A stretch of 64,000 bases of DNA from a bacterium (GTDB lineage Bacteria; UBA8248). Numbering within the stretch: position 1 is the first letter of the stretch; every line of letters starts with the position of its first letter. Below, piece after piece: positions 49,575-56,607 of this stretch. The notes under the pieces were generated by a model, which saw nothing but the letters and a program-made list of their open reading frames with translations, was not told where the DNA came from and searched no databases. A program made the translations under genes and the position numbers. The stretch covers positions 62,001 to 126,000 of the forward strand of contig JAJEJD010000008.1 of the NCBI GenBank assembly GCA_022828125.1, read 5' to 3'.

Positions 49575-51302
49575 ATGATTATCGAACGTGATCTGCCCGT
49601 CGAGATGGATGACGGGGTGGTGCTGCGGGTCGACGTATTCCGGCCCGACACCAAAGCGAAGGTGCCCGTCGTGATGGCGGGCGGCCCCTACGGCAAGGGC
49701 GTCAAGTACCAGGAACACTACAAGCCGCTCTGGGATTCGCTGGTGAAGATGCACCCCGACATCCTGGAAGGCTCCCAGCACCGCTGGCTCACCTGGGAGA
49801 CGGTCGACCCCGAGATATGGGTGCCCTGGGGCTACGCCTGCGTGCGGCTCGATTCGCGCGGCGCGGGCCGCTCGCCCGGCTATCTCGACATCTTCTCCCC
49901 GCGCGAGACCAAGGACTTCGCCAACGCCATCGAATGGGCGGGGCAGCAGAAGTGGTCGAACGGCAAGGTGGGGCTCAACGGCGTCTCCTATTACGCCATC
50001 AACCAGTGGCAGGTCGCGGAGCTTCAGCCCAAGCACCTGACGGCGATGATCCCCTGGGAGGGCGCCGCCGACCACTACCGCGACTGGGCGCGCCACGGGG
50101 GCATCCTCTCCAACAAGTTCATGGAAATCTGGTATCCGCGCCAGGTCGAGGCGGTCCAACACGGAAACCCAAAAGGCCCGCGCGACCACTGGATGGAGAC
50201 GCGCTCGACGGGCCCGGCGACGCTCTCGAAAGAAGAATTAAAAGACAACCGCGCCGACACGCTCGCGAACTTCCTGGCGCGCGAAATGGACGACGACTGG
50301 TACCGCTCCCGCTCGCCCGACTGGTCGAAGGTGAAGGTGCCCTTCCTGAGCGCGGGGAGCTGGGCGGGCTTCGGCCTGCATCCGCGCGGCAACTTCGAGG
50401 CCTACACCCAGGCGGCGTCCGAAGAGAAATGGCTCGAAGGCCATCCGGGCAGGCACGAGGAGTGGTTCTATCTCGAATACGGCATGGAGCTCCAGAAGCG
50501 CTTCTTCGATTATTATCTCAAGGGCGAGCAGAACGGCTGGGAGAAAGAACCCCGCGTGTGGCTGAACATCCGCCGGCCGTTCACCGACGAGGTGGAACTG
50601 CGGAAGGAACACGAGTGGCCGCTCAAGGGCACCAAGTGGACGAAGCTCTACCTCCACGCGGGCGGCAAGGGCAAGCTCGACTTTAACCCGCCCAGGGCCA
50701 ACCGCTCCAAAACCTTCCGGGCGCTCACGCGCGGCATCACGCTCAGGACGGCGCCGCTCAAGGAGGAGACCGAGATCACCGGCCCGATGTCGGCCAAGCT
50801 CTTCATCTCCTCCTCCACGGTGGATGCGGACCTGTTCGTCACCGTCCAGGCGTTCTCGCCCAAAAACCGCGAAGTCTATTTCCAGGGCACGGTCGACCCC
50901 AAGACGCCGCTCGCCCAGGGCTGGCTGCGCGCCTCGCACCGAAAGCTGGACGAGGAGCTGTCCGAACCCTGGCGGCCCTACCACACGCACGACGACAAGA
51001 TGCCGCTCACGCCGGAGCGGATCTACGAGCTCGACGTGGAAATCTGGCCCCAGTGCATCGTGCTGCCGAAAGGGTTTCAACTCTCCATCAACATCGCCGG
51101 ACAGGATTTCGACCGCCCCGGCCCCGCGGTGCAGGCCTACGTGCCCTCGCGCGGCTCGGGACCGTTCCTGCACGATCACCCCGTCGACCGCTGCAAGGAA
51201 GTCTTCGGCGGGCGCACCACGCTGCACTCGGGGCCGAACCACCAGTCCTACCTGCTCGTGCCGATCATCCCCAAGCGTCGGCCCGGCGCAGTGGCGAGGT
51301 AA
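49575..51302 (+). CDS. CocE/NonD family hydrolase (X-Pro dipeptidyl-peptidase-like)
   Basis: 575 residues: N-terminal alpha/beta hydrolase (about 1-330) and C-terminal jelly-roll domain (about 345-570). Nucleophile Ser in GLNGVSYYAINQW (about 140), oxyanion region GGPYGKGVKYQEH, candidate Asp before WAGFGLHPRG and catalytic His in GHPGRHEEWF (about 295). AGGAGG precedes ATG 49575. Cocaine-esterase, glutaryl-acylase and aminopeptidase activities occur in this family; the substrate is unknown. A 12-bp hairpin follows 57 bp after the stop. Confidence 0.88.
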   Translation: MIIERDLPVEMDDGVVLRVDVFRPDTKAKVPVVMAGGPYGKGVKYQEHYKPLWDSLVKMHPDILEGSQHRWLTWETVDPEIWVPWGYACVRLDSRGAGRSPGYLDIFSPRETKDFANAIEWAGQQKWSNGKVGLNGVSYYAINQWQVAELQPKHLTAMIPWEGAADHYRDWARHGGILSNKFMEIWYPRQVEAVQHGNPKGPRDHWMETRSTGPATLSKEELKDNRADTLANFLAREMDDDWYRSRSPDWSKVKVPFLSAGSWAGFGLHPRGNFEAYTQAASEEKWLEGHPGRHEEWFYLEYGMELQKRFFDYYLKGEQNGWEKEPRVWLNIRRPFTDEVELRKEHEWPLKGTKWTKLYLHAGGKGKLDFNPPRANRSKTFRALTRGITLRTAPLKEETEITGPMSAKLFISSSTVDADLFVTVQAFSPKNREVYFQGTVDPKTPLAQGWLRASHRKLDEELSEPWRPYHTHDDKMPLTPERIYELDVEIWPQCIVLPKGFQLSINIAGQDFDRPGPAVQAYVPSRGSGPFLHDHPVDRCKEVFGGRTTLHSGPNHQSYLLVPIIPKRRPGAVAR

Positions 51303-51358
51303 GACGCAACAAGCGGCTCGGGTTTCACTACTGCCGCACAGGTTGAGACACAACGAAT

Positions 51359-51387
51359 CGGGGGTGGGGAGAAATTCCCCACCCCCG
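51359..51387 (+). terminator. Strong hairpin after the CocE-family gene (terminator-like)
   Basis: A 12-bp perfect stem, CGGGGGTGGGGA and TCCCCACCCCCG, with a 5-nt loop GAAAT. There is no T-run on either strand, so it may act as an mRNA 3' stabiliser or a Rho-assisted terminator rather than an intrinsic one. Confidence 0.5.
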
Positions 51388-51470
51388 GTGTTGCTCCGGC
51401 ACACATTGTTTTGCCGACACAGCGGAATGGAAATCAGAAATTCGAAACAGAAAAGGGAGGCATTTCAAAA

Positions 51471-51641
51471 TTATTGCGAAGCGGTTCGCTTGATGAGTTC
51501 CTCTAAAGCGATTCTTTGATTATCAAGAGCCTTGTCCCGATCTTTCGACGCCATCCGCATGGTGTGAAGCCCGTACCAAATCAGAACGCACTGGGCGATG
51601 CCTATCATGTCGTTCGTGGTGATTGATTCCAGCGCTATCAT
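51471..51641 (-). CDS. Small single-pass membrane protein, 56 residues, unknown function
   Basis: Starts MIALESITTNDMIGIAQ at ATG 51641, preceded by GGAG 7 nt upstream. Residues about 12-28 (MIGIAQCVLIWYGLHTM) form one membrane helix; residues 30-53 (SKDRDKALDNQRIALEELIK) form a charged amphipathic helix with heptad-like spacing, suggesting coiled-coil oligomerisation. It ends at TAA 51471. The TGA of an upstream open frame (whose last residues read TDKFIPWSR) lies one base away, so coupling to an even smaller gene is possible. No homologue recognised. Confidence 0.55.
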   Translation of the reverse strand: MIALESITTNDMIGIAQCVLIWYGLHTMRMASKDRDKALDNQRIALEELIKRTASQ

Positions 51642-51845
51642 TCATCGGCTCCATGGGATAAATTTATCCGTTTGTTCAAGATGAAGCGTCTCACAATTCT
51701 TGTCAATCCTCATTCTCATGATACGGAAAACCCGCCGGGCTTCAACCGCGTCCTGGAACCGATCGATGCGCCCGACGAGGAACGCCGGGCCTCTGACCTC
51801 CGATTGACACTGAAAATATGACGGCTTATGTTTGTCCTGAGGCGC

Positions 51846-51916
51846 AATCCTGGATGACAAGACAGGATTACCCATCATTCCGAGACCCACGCTCCGGCGT
51901 GGGTTTTCGCGTTTTT
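51846..51916 (+). terminator. Two stacked hairpins ending in an intrinsic terminator (possible small RNA 3' end)
   Basis: First hairpin AATCCTG (51846-51852)/CAGGATT (51863-51869) with a 10-nt loop; second hairpin ACCCACGC (51885-51892), loop TCCG, GCGTGGGT (51897-51904), then TTTCGCGTTTTT. The second is a textbook terminator on the plus strand. No plus-strand protein gene lies between the CocE gene (ends 51302) and here, so a non-coding transcript may end here. Confidence 0.55.
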
Positions 51917-52048
51917 GGGTGGGATCCGGAACTGATAGGGGTCGGTTAATTACCCGGTGTACGGCCCCTAAGGAGACCGCTCCCCTCCGAGAAGAATTCC
52001 AAAACCACTCTCTCTTGAGGATCATTACTCCCCAAGGAGAGAGGAAAT

Positions 52049-52269
52049 CAACTCCCCCCTTGAGGGGGAGTCGAAGAGCTGAGGGCGTAAGCCCGAAAGC
52101 GATTCGGTGGGGGGTATAATTCGGAGTGGCGATAAAACGCATTTTACCCCCCACCGAGTCAGCCTTCGCACAAACCGCTCGGCTTCCTCGACTCCCCCTC
52201 AAGGGGGGAGTGAACTTCAAAAGCGCGCGCTCAACCAAAATCGCTCCACGGGACTTTTCAACAGACCCC
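52049..52269. repeat. Type B repeat, copy 5
   Basis: B core 52049-52213, very similar to copies 3 and 4. It is followed by AACTTCAAAAGC and CTCAACCAAAATCGCT, both shared with copy 3, and the right terminal motif GGGACTTTTCAACAGACCCC (52250-52269). No left motif is seen. A further isolated terminal motif GGATTTTTCAACAGCCCC lies at 52477-52494. Confidence 0.82.
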
Positions 52270-52308
52270 TCAAGGGGGAAGTGATTGCCGACCTTCGAGA
52301 TTACTCAC

Positions 52309-52449
52309 CGTCATTCCGGCGAAAGCCGGAATCCATTTGTTTTGCCTTTATTTTATTTTCTGATTGCTTCCCGCGAATGGTCAGGAAATGAAAAGCCGGC
52401 GTACTGTCATTCTACTTGAAAATGGATTCCGGCTTTCGCCGGAATGACG
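52309..52449. repeat. Perfect 30-bp inverted repeat with 81-bp spacer
   Basis: Left arm 52309-52338 begins CGTCATTCCGGCGAAAGCCG and ends ATCCATTT; right arm 52420-52449 is its exact reverse complement. Each arm itself contains the small palindrome CCGGC-GAAA-GCCGG. The spacer is AT-rich. The core ATTCCGGCGAAAGCCGGAAT resembles short dispersed repeats used as integration targets in several bacterial phyla (for example Neisseria dRS3, from memory). Distinct from the A/B/C family. Confidence 0.82.
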
Positions 52450-52556
52450 ACGGTGGTCAATCCCAAGCTAAGAGAGGATTTTTCAACAGCCCCTGATGGG
52501 CCGGTCGAGAATACAGGAACCCGGCGAAGTCACCTGCCGGCAACTCGCCTGTGTAG

Positions 52557-52632
52557 TGGTGGGCGGGAGAGGGTTCGAACCTCCGACCTATGCCTTGTAA
52601 GGGCACCGCTCTTCCAGCTGAGCTACCCGCCC
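52557..52632 (-). tRNA. tRNA-Val (anticodon TAC)
   Basis: 76 nt on the minus strand. Acceptor stem GGGCGGG/CCCGCCC pairs perfectly; D-arm GCTC-AGCTGGAA-GAGC; anticodon arm GTGCC-CTTACAA-GGCAT with anticodon TAC at positions 34-36; variable loop AGGTC; T-arm GGAGG-TTCGAAC-CCTCT. Discriminator A and an encoded CCA (52557-52559). Confidence 0.95.
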
Positions 52633-52729
52633 CTGTAGGTGTGTACCCAAAAACAGCGCGTGGAGAATAGCATCTTGCGGGCCCGGCTTCCACACCCGAA
52701 GCCCACCCGCGCCGCCTTTCATCTATCGG

Positions 52730-53851
52730 CTAAATCCGGAGTTCCCCGTCCTTGGAGAAGAGTTTTCCGTCCACGTAGACCTCGCCGCCGTCCCTTAAAT
52801 CGCACACCATGTCCCAGTGCAGGGCGGAGTTGTTCTTCGAACCGCTCTGGGGGTAGCCCTTCCCTAAGGCGAGGTGGAGGGTGCCGCCGATTTTCTCATC
52901 GAAGAGCGTGTTCTTGGTGAAGCGCTGGATGCCGGCGTTGAGACCGAAGGCGAACTCCCCCACCCGTTTGGCGCCGTCGTCCATGCCGATCATGGATTTC
53001 AGGAACGCCTCATTCTTCTCCGCCGTCGCCTTGACGACCTCGCCCTTATCGAACTCGAGCTCCACGCCATCCACCTCGCGCCCCGAGATGCAGGCGGGGA
53101 AGGAATAGCGGATTTTTCCGTCGATCCTGTTCTCCTGGGGGCCGGTGAAGACTTCGCCGTCCGGGAAATTGTTGTGCCCCGAGCAGTTCATGAAAGGACG
53201 CCCCGCGATGCCGACGCGAAGATCCGTGCCCGGCGCCCCGATTTCCACGACTTTGCGGCCCTTGAGATAACGGATGACGCGCGCCTGATACCTGTCCTGC
53301 GCGCGCCAGCGCTTGATGCCTCCATCCTCATTCGCGAAACAGGCGCCGAAGACGAAATCCTCGTATTCGCGGATGCCCATCTCCGCATCCTGGGCGTAGG
53401 CTTCGGTGGGGAACAGGGTGAGCGTCCACCTTAAACCCCCCTTCCCCGTTTTCTCGTGCTGGGCGGCGCGCTTCATGAACGTCTCCATGACGGGCTGTCT
53501 GGTTTTGGACATCATCGCCTGTTTCTTCGGGTCCGCGCCCGAGAGCCGCCGGGTGTTCGTCTCGGAGAGTATGGAGATGACGACGTCGAGGTTCTCGATC
53601 TCGAACTTCCGCACCGGCGAGAGGAACTCCAGCTGCCTGCGGCTTGCGTGCTCGTAGAAAATCTCTTCCAGCCCGGGCAGCGACACCTCGGCGGAGACGT
53701 GCGCGCCGCGCCGGACGCACTCGGCGTAGAGCGCGCGGATCAGGGGAGCGGCGGCCGTGCTGCCGCGGATGCCGACGAGGTCGCCCCGCTTTATTTTTGA
53801 GGAATACCCCGTGATGATCTCCGCCATCCGCTCCACGCGCACATCTTCCAT
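52730..53851 (-). CDS. Aminopeptidase, M29 family-like
   Basis: 373 residues. N-terminal VERMAEIITGYSSKIKRGDLVGIRG; metal ligands of thermophilic-type aminopeptidases in NNFPDGEVFTGPQE (two Glu), GGTLHLALGKGYPQSG (His) and NSALHWDMVCDLRDGG (His, Asp). The final strands GEVYVDGKLF follow the family. ATG 53851 has AGGAGA upstream; the longer frame lacks support. It is a co-catalytic metallo-exopeptidase and a distant relative of the M29-like gene at 36.7 kb. Confidence 0.85.
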   Translation of the reverse strand: MEDVRVERMAEIITGYSSKIKRGDLVGIRGSTAAAPLIRALYAECVRRGAHVSAEVSLPGLEEIFYEHASRRQLEFLSPVRKFEIENLDVVISILSETNTRRLSGADPKKQAMMSKTRQPVMETFMKRAAQHEKTGKGGLRWTLTLFPTEAYAQDAEMGIREYEDFVFGACFANEDGGIKRWRAQDRYQARVIRYLKGRKVVEIGAPGTDLRVGIAGRPFMNCSGHNNFPDGEVFTGPQENRIDGKIRYSFPACISGREVDGVELEFDKGEVVKATAEKNEAFLKSMIGMDDGAKRVGEFAFGLNAGIQRFTKNTLFDEKIGGTLHLALGKGYPQSGSKNNSALHWDMVCDLRDGGEVYVDGKLFSKDGELRI

Positions 53852-54202
53852 CGTTATTTCTCCTGTCATGATTTTTTCGGTAATGCTGTAGACGGCCTTT
53901 CTCGATCCACGGCCCGCCATGAACGATGCGGGGAGCCGCGACGCATGGCTCATGATACAACAAAACGGCGGCAGGGTTCAGGGGGAAAGGGGAGCGAGAC
54001 ATCGAAACGACTCCGCACATTTCCCCGCATTTCCCACCCGCGCGTATCCGGGGGATTCTCGTATGACGGCCGAGCCGACCGGCGCATCCGGTGCCGGGGG
54101 AATTTCCGAAAAATACGATAAAATTCGATAAATTCACGGGGTAAAACCGAAAAATAAAAACATCGTGCGTCACTTCAATGACACAACGTAACTAATTGAT
54201 AT
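53852..54202. other. Intergenic region without recognisable gene
   Basis: 351 bp upstream of the M29 gene and downstream of the ketopantoate-reductase-like gene. The half nearer 54202 is AT-rich (AATTGATATTCAATTTG palindrome-like stretch at about 54194-54210). No RNA gene, repeat copy or convincing promoter was seen. Confidence 0.5.
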
Positions 54203-55099
54203 TCAATTTGTTGTTTCCGTAGCAGGCATATTGATAGAGCCCAGCAGGGCGTGAACGCCCGCGTTCAGGGGTGTGGGGATTCCGCGCCTGGCGCCGATGC
54301 GAACGACCGCCCCCGTCATGACGTCCGCCTCGATGGGGCGCCCGGAGCGCCTGTCGACGAGCATGGAAGTCGTCGCTTCGGGGTCGGCATCCTGTAAGCG
54401 CTCGATGGTCCGCTCGGCGACGTCATCCGCCAGCTTCGCGCCCTCCGCTCTCCCCACGGCGGCGCATTCTCGCACGAGCCCGCGGCAGAGTTCGGCGACG
54501 TCGGGCTCGTGCAGCACGCCCCTGCCCTTGTCAGTCAGCGCGGTGGCGGGGCCTGCGCCGATGTTGTTGCACAACTTCGCCCAAGAGGCTGTTTTGAAAT
54601 CGGTTGTCGGCTTCACCGGAATGTCCGTGCCCTCATAAAGGGACGCAAGAAATCGCGCGCCCCGGCCTTCTTCGGGCACGAGCTGAGCGCCTCCCTGCTG
54701 CGCCACGTGGCCGGGCGCCAGCCTGTCCGCCGGACAATTCACCACGACGGGTACGACCTCCGCTCCCCGGGCGTACGGCTCCACTCGCTCCCTGTGCTCC
54801 ACGCCGTTCTGCAACACTGCGACGATGGTATCGCCGCCCACGAGAGCCTCCAGCCAAGGCGCGACATCAGGCACCTGATGTCCCTTCACCGCCAGGAGAA
54901 TGCAATCGACCGGTCCCGCCTCAGAGGGAGAGGTGACGCACTCCACCGGTGATTCGATGACGGAATCGGGCGTTTCCACCACGAGTCTGTCGATGGGCTT
55001 TCGCACACAGAGCGTCACGTCGTGCCTGCCCGCTCGGCATAACCGGACCCCGAACACGCCGCCTATGGCGCCGGCCCCCAACACGGCTACATTGCTCAT
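54203..55099 (-). CDS. Ketopantoate reductase-like protein (PanE/ApbA family)
   Basis: 298 residues. NADP-binding AVLGAGAIGGVFGVRLCRAG; VDCILLAVKGHQV; LQNGVEHRE; the catalytic Lys in TASWAKLCNNIG (family K-W-x-K-L-x-x-N); and C-terminal PIEADVMTGAVVRIGARRGIPTP with the conserved E of the E-x-D motif. ATG 55099 follows GGGAG. Whether it makes pantoate or reduces another 2-oxo acid is open; there are no other pantothenate genes here. Confidence 0.87.
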   Translation of the reverse strand: MSNVAVLGAGAIGGVFGVRLCRAGRHDVTLCVRKPIDRLVVETPDSVIESPVECVTSPSEAGPVDCILLAVKGHQVPDVAPWLEALVGGDTIVAVLQNGVEHRERVEPYARGAEVVPVVVNCPADRLAPGHVAQQGGAQLVPEEGRGARFLASLYEGTDIPVKPTTDFKTASWAKLCNNIGAGPATALTDKGRGVLHEPDVAELCRGLVRECAAVGRAEGAKLADDVAERTIERLQDADPEATTSMLVDRRSGRPIEADVMTGAVVRIGARRGIPTPLNAGVHALLGSINMPATETTN

Positions 55100-55118
55100 C
55101 AACCACGCTCCCGGAAAT

Positions 55119-56045
55119 TCATGCCGGAATCCGGCGGCCCTTCCATGACGCCACGGATTCCAGGACGCAAACGACACCGGCCAGAGAATCCCAGCCCGAG
55201 CTATGTCCTATCTTGTCCAACTCACGCAAAGCGGAACGCAAGCGCGCCTCATCCGCTATCCCCAGCGCCGAAATCGTCTCATGCAGGGCTTCAGCTCCCT
55301 GCCCTCCGGCCGCGCACTCCATATGCGCGCGACTGATTTTATTCGTCCGCTCTCTGGCCTGTTTCAAGACGCTGCCGGAAACTTTTTCCAAAATGTCCAT
55401 AAAGCCCAGCGCGCGCAACGCTATCATCACACCGCACCAGAAATCATCCCCCGACGGCGTGAGTCCCGGCCCAAGGCCAACGAGCCTGCGGGCAATGGCA
55501 GGAAATTCAAGGTTTTCCGCTTGATCCAGAGAGTGCGACAACCAAAGCCGGAAGCTCGATATTCCCTTCCAGGAGACTGCTTGAAATGCGTCCTCGTACG
55601 AGATTTCCTCGCCGCTCACAACCTGCGCGATGAGCGGGGCCAGACCCTCCCGAGGCCCCGTTTCGGCTATCCATTGAACGAGAACCGGGAGATTTTCCAG
55701 AAAAAACTCCAAATTCCACCCGACCGGGAACGGCTCAGGCTCCCACGCCACCGGACGGGAGATATCGATTTTCATCCGGGAGCCAAGTTGCATCCAGCCA
55801 TCCCGGATTTTGGCGGGGCTTCCCGGTTCTACGATTTGCGTGAAATCCACGTCGCCCGAGAATTCACAAAGCGCATTCAAGGGTCCCGGCCCGATACCCC
55901 GATCTCCAATACACGCGATCCGCCCGAGTGTATTTTCTACATATAAACTTCGGCGAAACACACCGATGATTTTTGCTTTATCCGGTGCGTCGAGGAAATC
56001 CCTTGCGAATGCGCCCACAAGATCAACTTTGGAGACAGCCTGCAT
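55119..56045 (-). CDS. DUF2877 domain-containing protein
   Basis: 308 residues. The diagnostic LVGLGPGLTPSGDDFWCGVM lies near residue 190, with ISRAHMECAAGG and GHSSGWDSLAGVV after it. Family genes are commonly found beside purine/allantoin and carbamoyl-transfer genes, but no biochemical role is secure. It lies 19 bp upstream of the ketopantoate-reductase-like gene in the same orientation, so both are probably one operon. Confidence 0.8.
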   Translation of the reverse strand: MQAVSKVDLVGAFARDFLDAPDKAKIIGVFRRSLYVENTLGRIACIGDRGIGPGPLNALCEFSGDVDFTQIVEPGSPAKIRDGWMQLGSRMKIDISRPVAWEPEPFPVGWNLEFFLENLPVLVQWIAETGPREGLAPLIAQVVSGEEISYEDAFQAVSWKGISSFRLWLSHSLDQAENLEFPAIARRLVGLGPGLTPSGDDFWCGVMIALRALGFMDILEKVSGSVLKQARERTNKISRAHMECAAGGQGAEALHETISALGIADEARLRSALRELDKIGHSSGWDSLAGVVCVLESVASWKGRRIPA

Positions 56046-56083
56046 GTATCAGACCCGCATCATGAATTGACTATTTTCAACGC

Positions 56084-56119
56084 GCAAAGAAAATCCCTCA
56101 CCCATAAAAGAGTGAGGGA
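56084..56119 (-). terminator. Rho-independent terminator (minus strand) ending the MoxR operon
   Basis: Stem TCCCTCAC/GTGAGGGA (56094-56101 with 56112-56119), 10-nt loop, followed on the minus strand by TTTTCTTT. It lies 20 bp beyond the stop of the small GPGCG-tail gene. Confidence 0.85.
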
Positions 56120-56138
56120 ATTGTTGCATGCGCAATGC

Positions 56139-56474
56139 TTATCCGCAGCCAGGACCTCTGACCTCACTCGCCGCAACTCCAGATGGAACGAGCGTCTCGG
56201 CAAAATTCGGGTCCATTTCCTGCTTTTCAATCAGTTCAGCTATTTGTGAGAGCAGCATCTCGCGTTTCATCAGTCCCAGACGATATATGCCCATCGGGTT
56301 TACAAGCTTCATATAGTAATGGTTTGCAGCGTCATGCTCGGTCGAGCACGCAGAAGGTTTTTGAGCGATGGAAAGAGGTTTTCCAAAAACATCTGCAAAT
56401 CGGGACAGGATTTCCTCATGATGTAAATCCACCGGTATTTCGGGAAATCTGACTAAGAGTTCCTGGATAGTCAT
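56139..56474 (-). CDS. Small protein of unknown function ending in GPGCG
   Basis: 111 residues, starting MTIQELLVRFPEIPVDLH at ATG 56474 (AAGGAG 8 nt upstream; a GTG at 56480 is too close to it). Mixed charged/hydrophobic helices (HHEEILSRFADVFG, LGLMKREMLLSQIAELIEKQ) and a central HDAANHYYMKLVNPMGIYR. The tail SEVRGPGCG puts a Cys next to the last residue, a layout seen in peptides modified or cleaved at the C terminus, though one Cys also occurs centrally. A terminator follows. No family recognised. It is probably in the operon with the 657-residue protein, 134 bp away. Confidence 0.6.
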   Translation of the reverse strand: MTIQELLVRFPEIPVDLHHEEILSRFADVFGKPLSIAQKPSACSTEHDAANHYYMKLVNPMGIYRLGLMKREMLLSQIAELIEKQEMDPNFAETLVPSGVAASEVRGPGCG

Positions 56475-56607
56475 CGTCACAACTCCTTTATCAGTTGATC
56501 ATTCAAACGTAACAACTCACTCATTCTAGCAGATATCGAATAGCCCGGCTCCCTGCATTCTCATGCTGCGACACAAAAACGAGCAAATCCCAGGAAAACC
56601 GCAAGGA

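Noticed and set aside
51642-52238. 198-codon minus-strand frame running from repeat B5 to the small membrane-protein gene
   Set aside because: Its first half is translated repeat DNA. Only the last 60-70 codons could be real, and no convincing start was found.
4350-52269. Possible CRISPR array made of the GC-rich repeats
   Set aside because: Copies are kilobases apart, palindromic over more than 100 bp and lack regular spacers; no cas genes.
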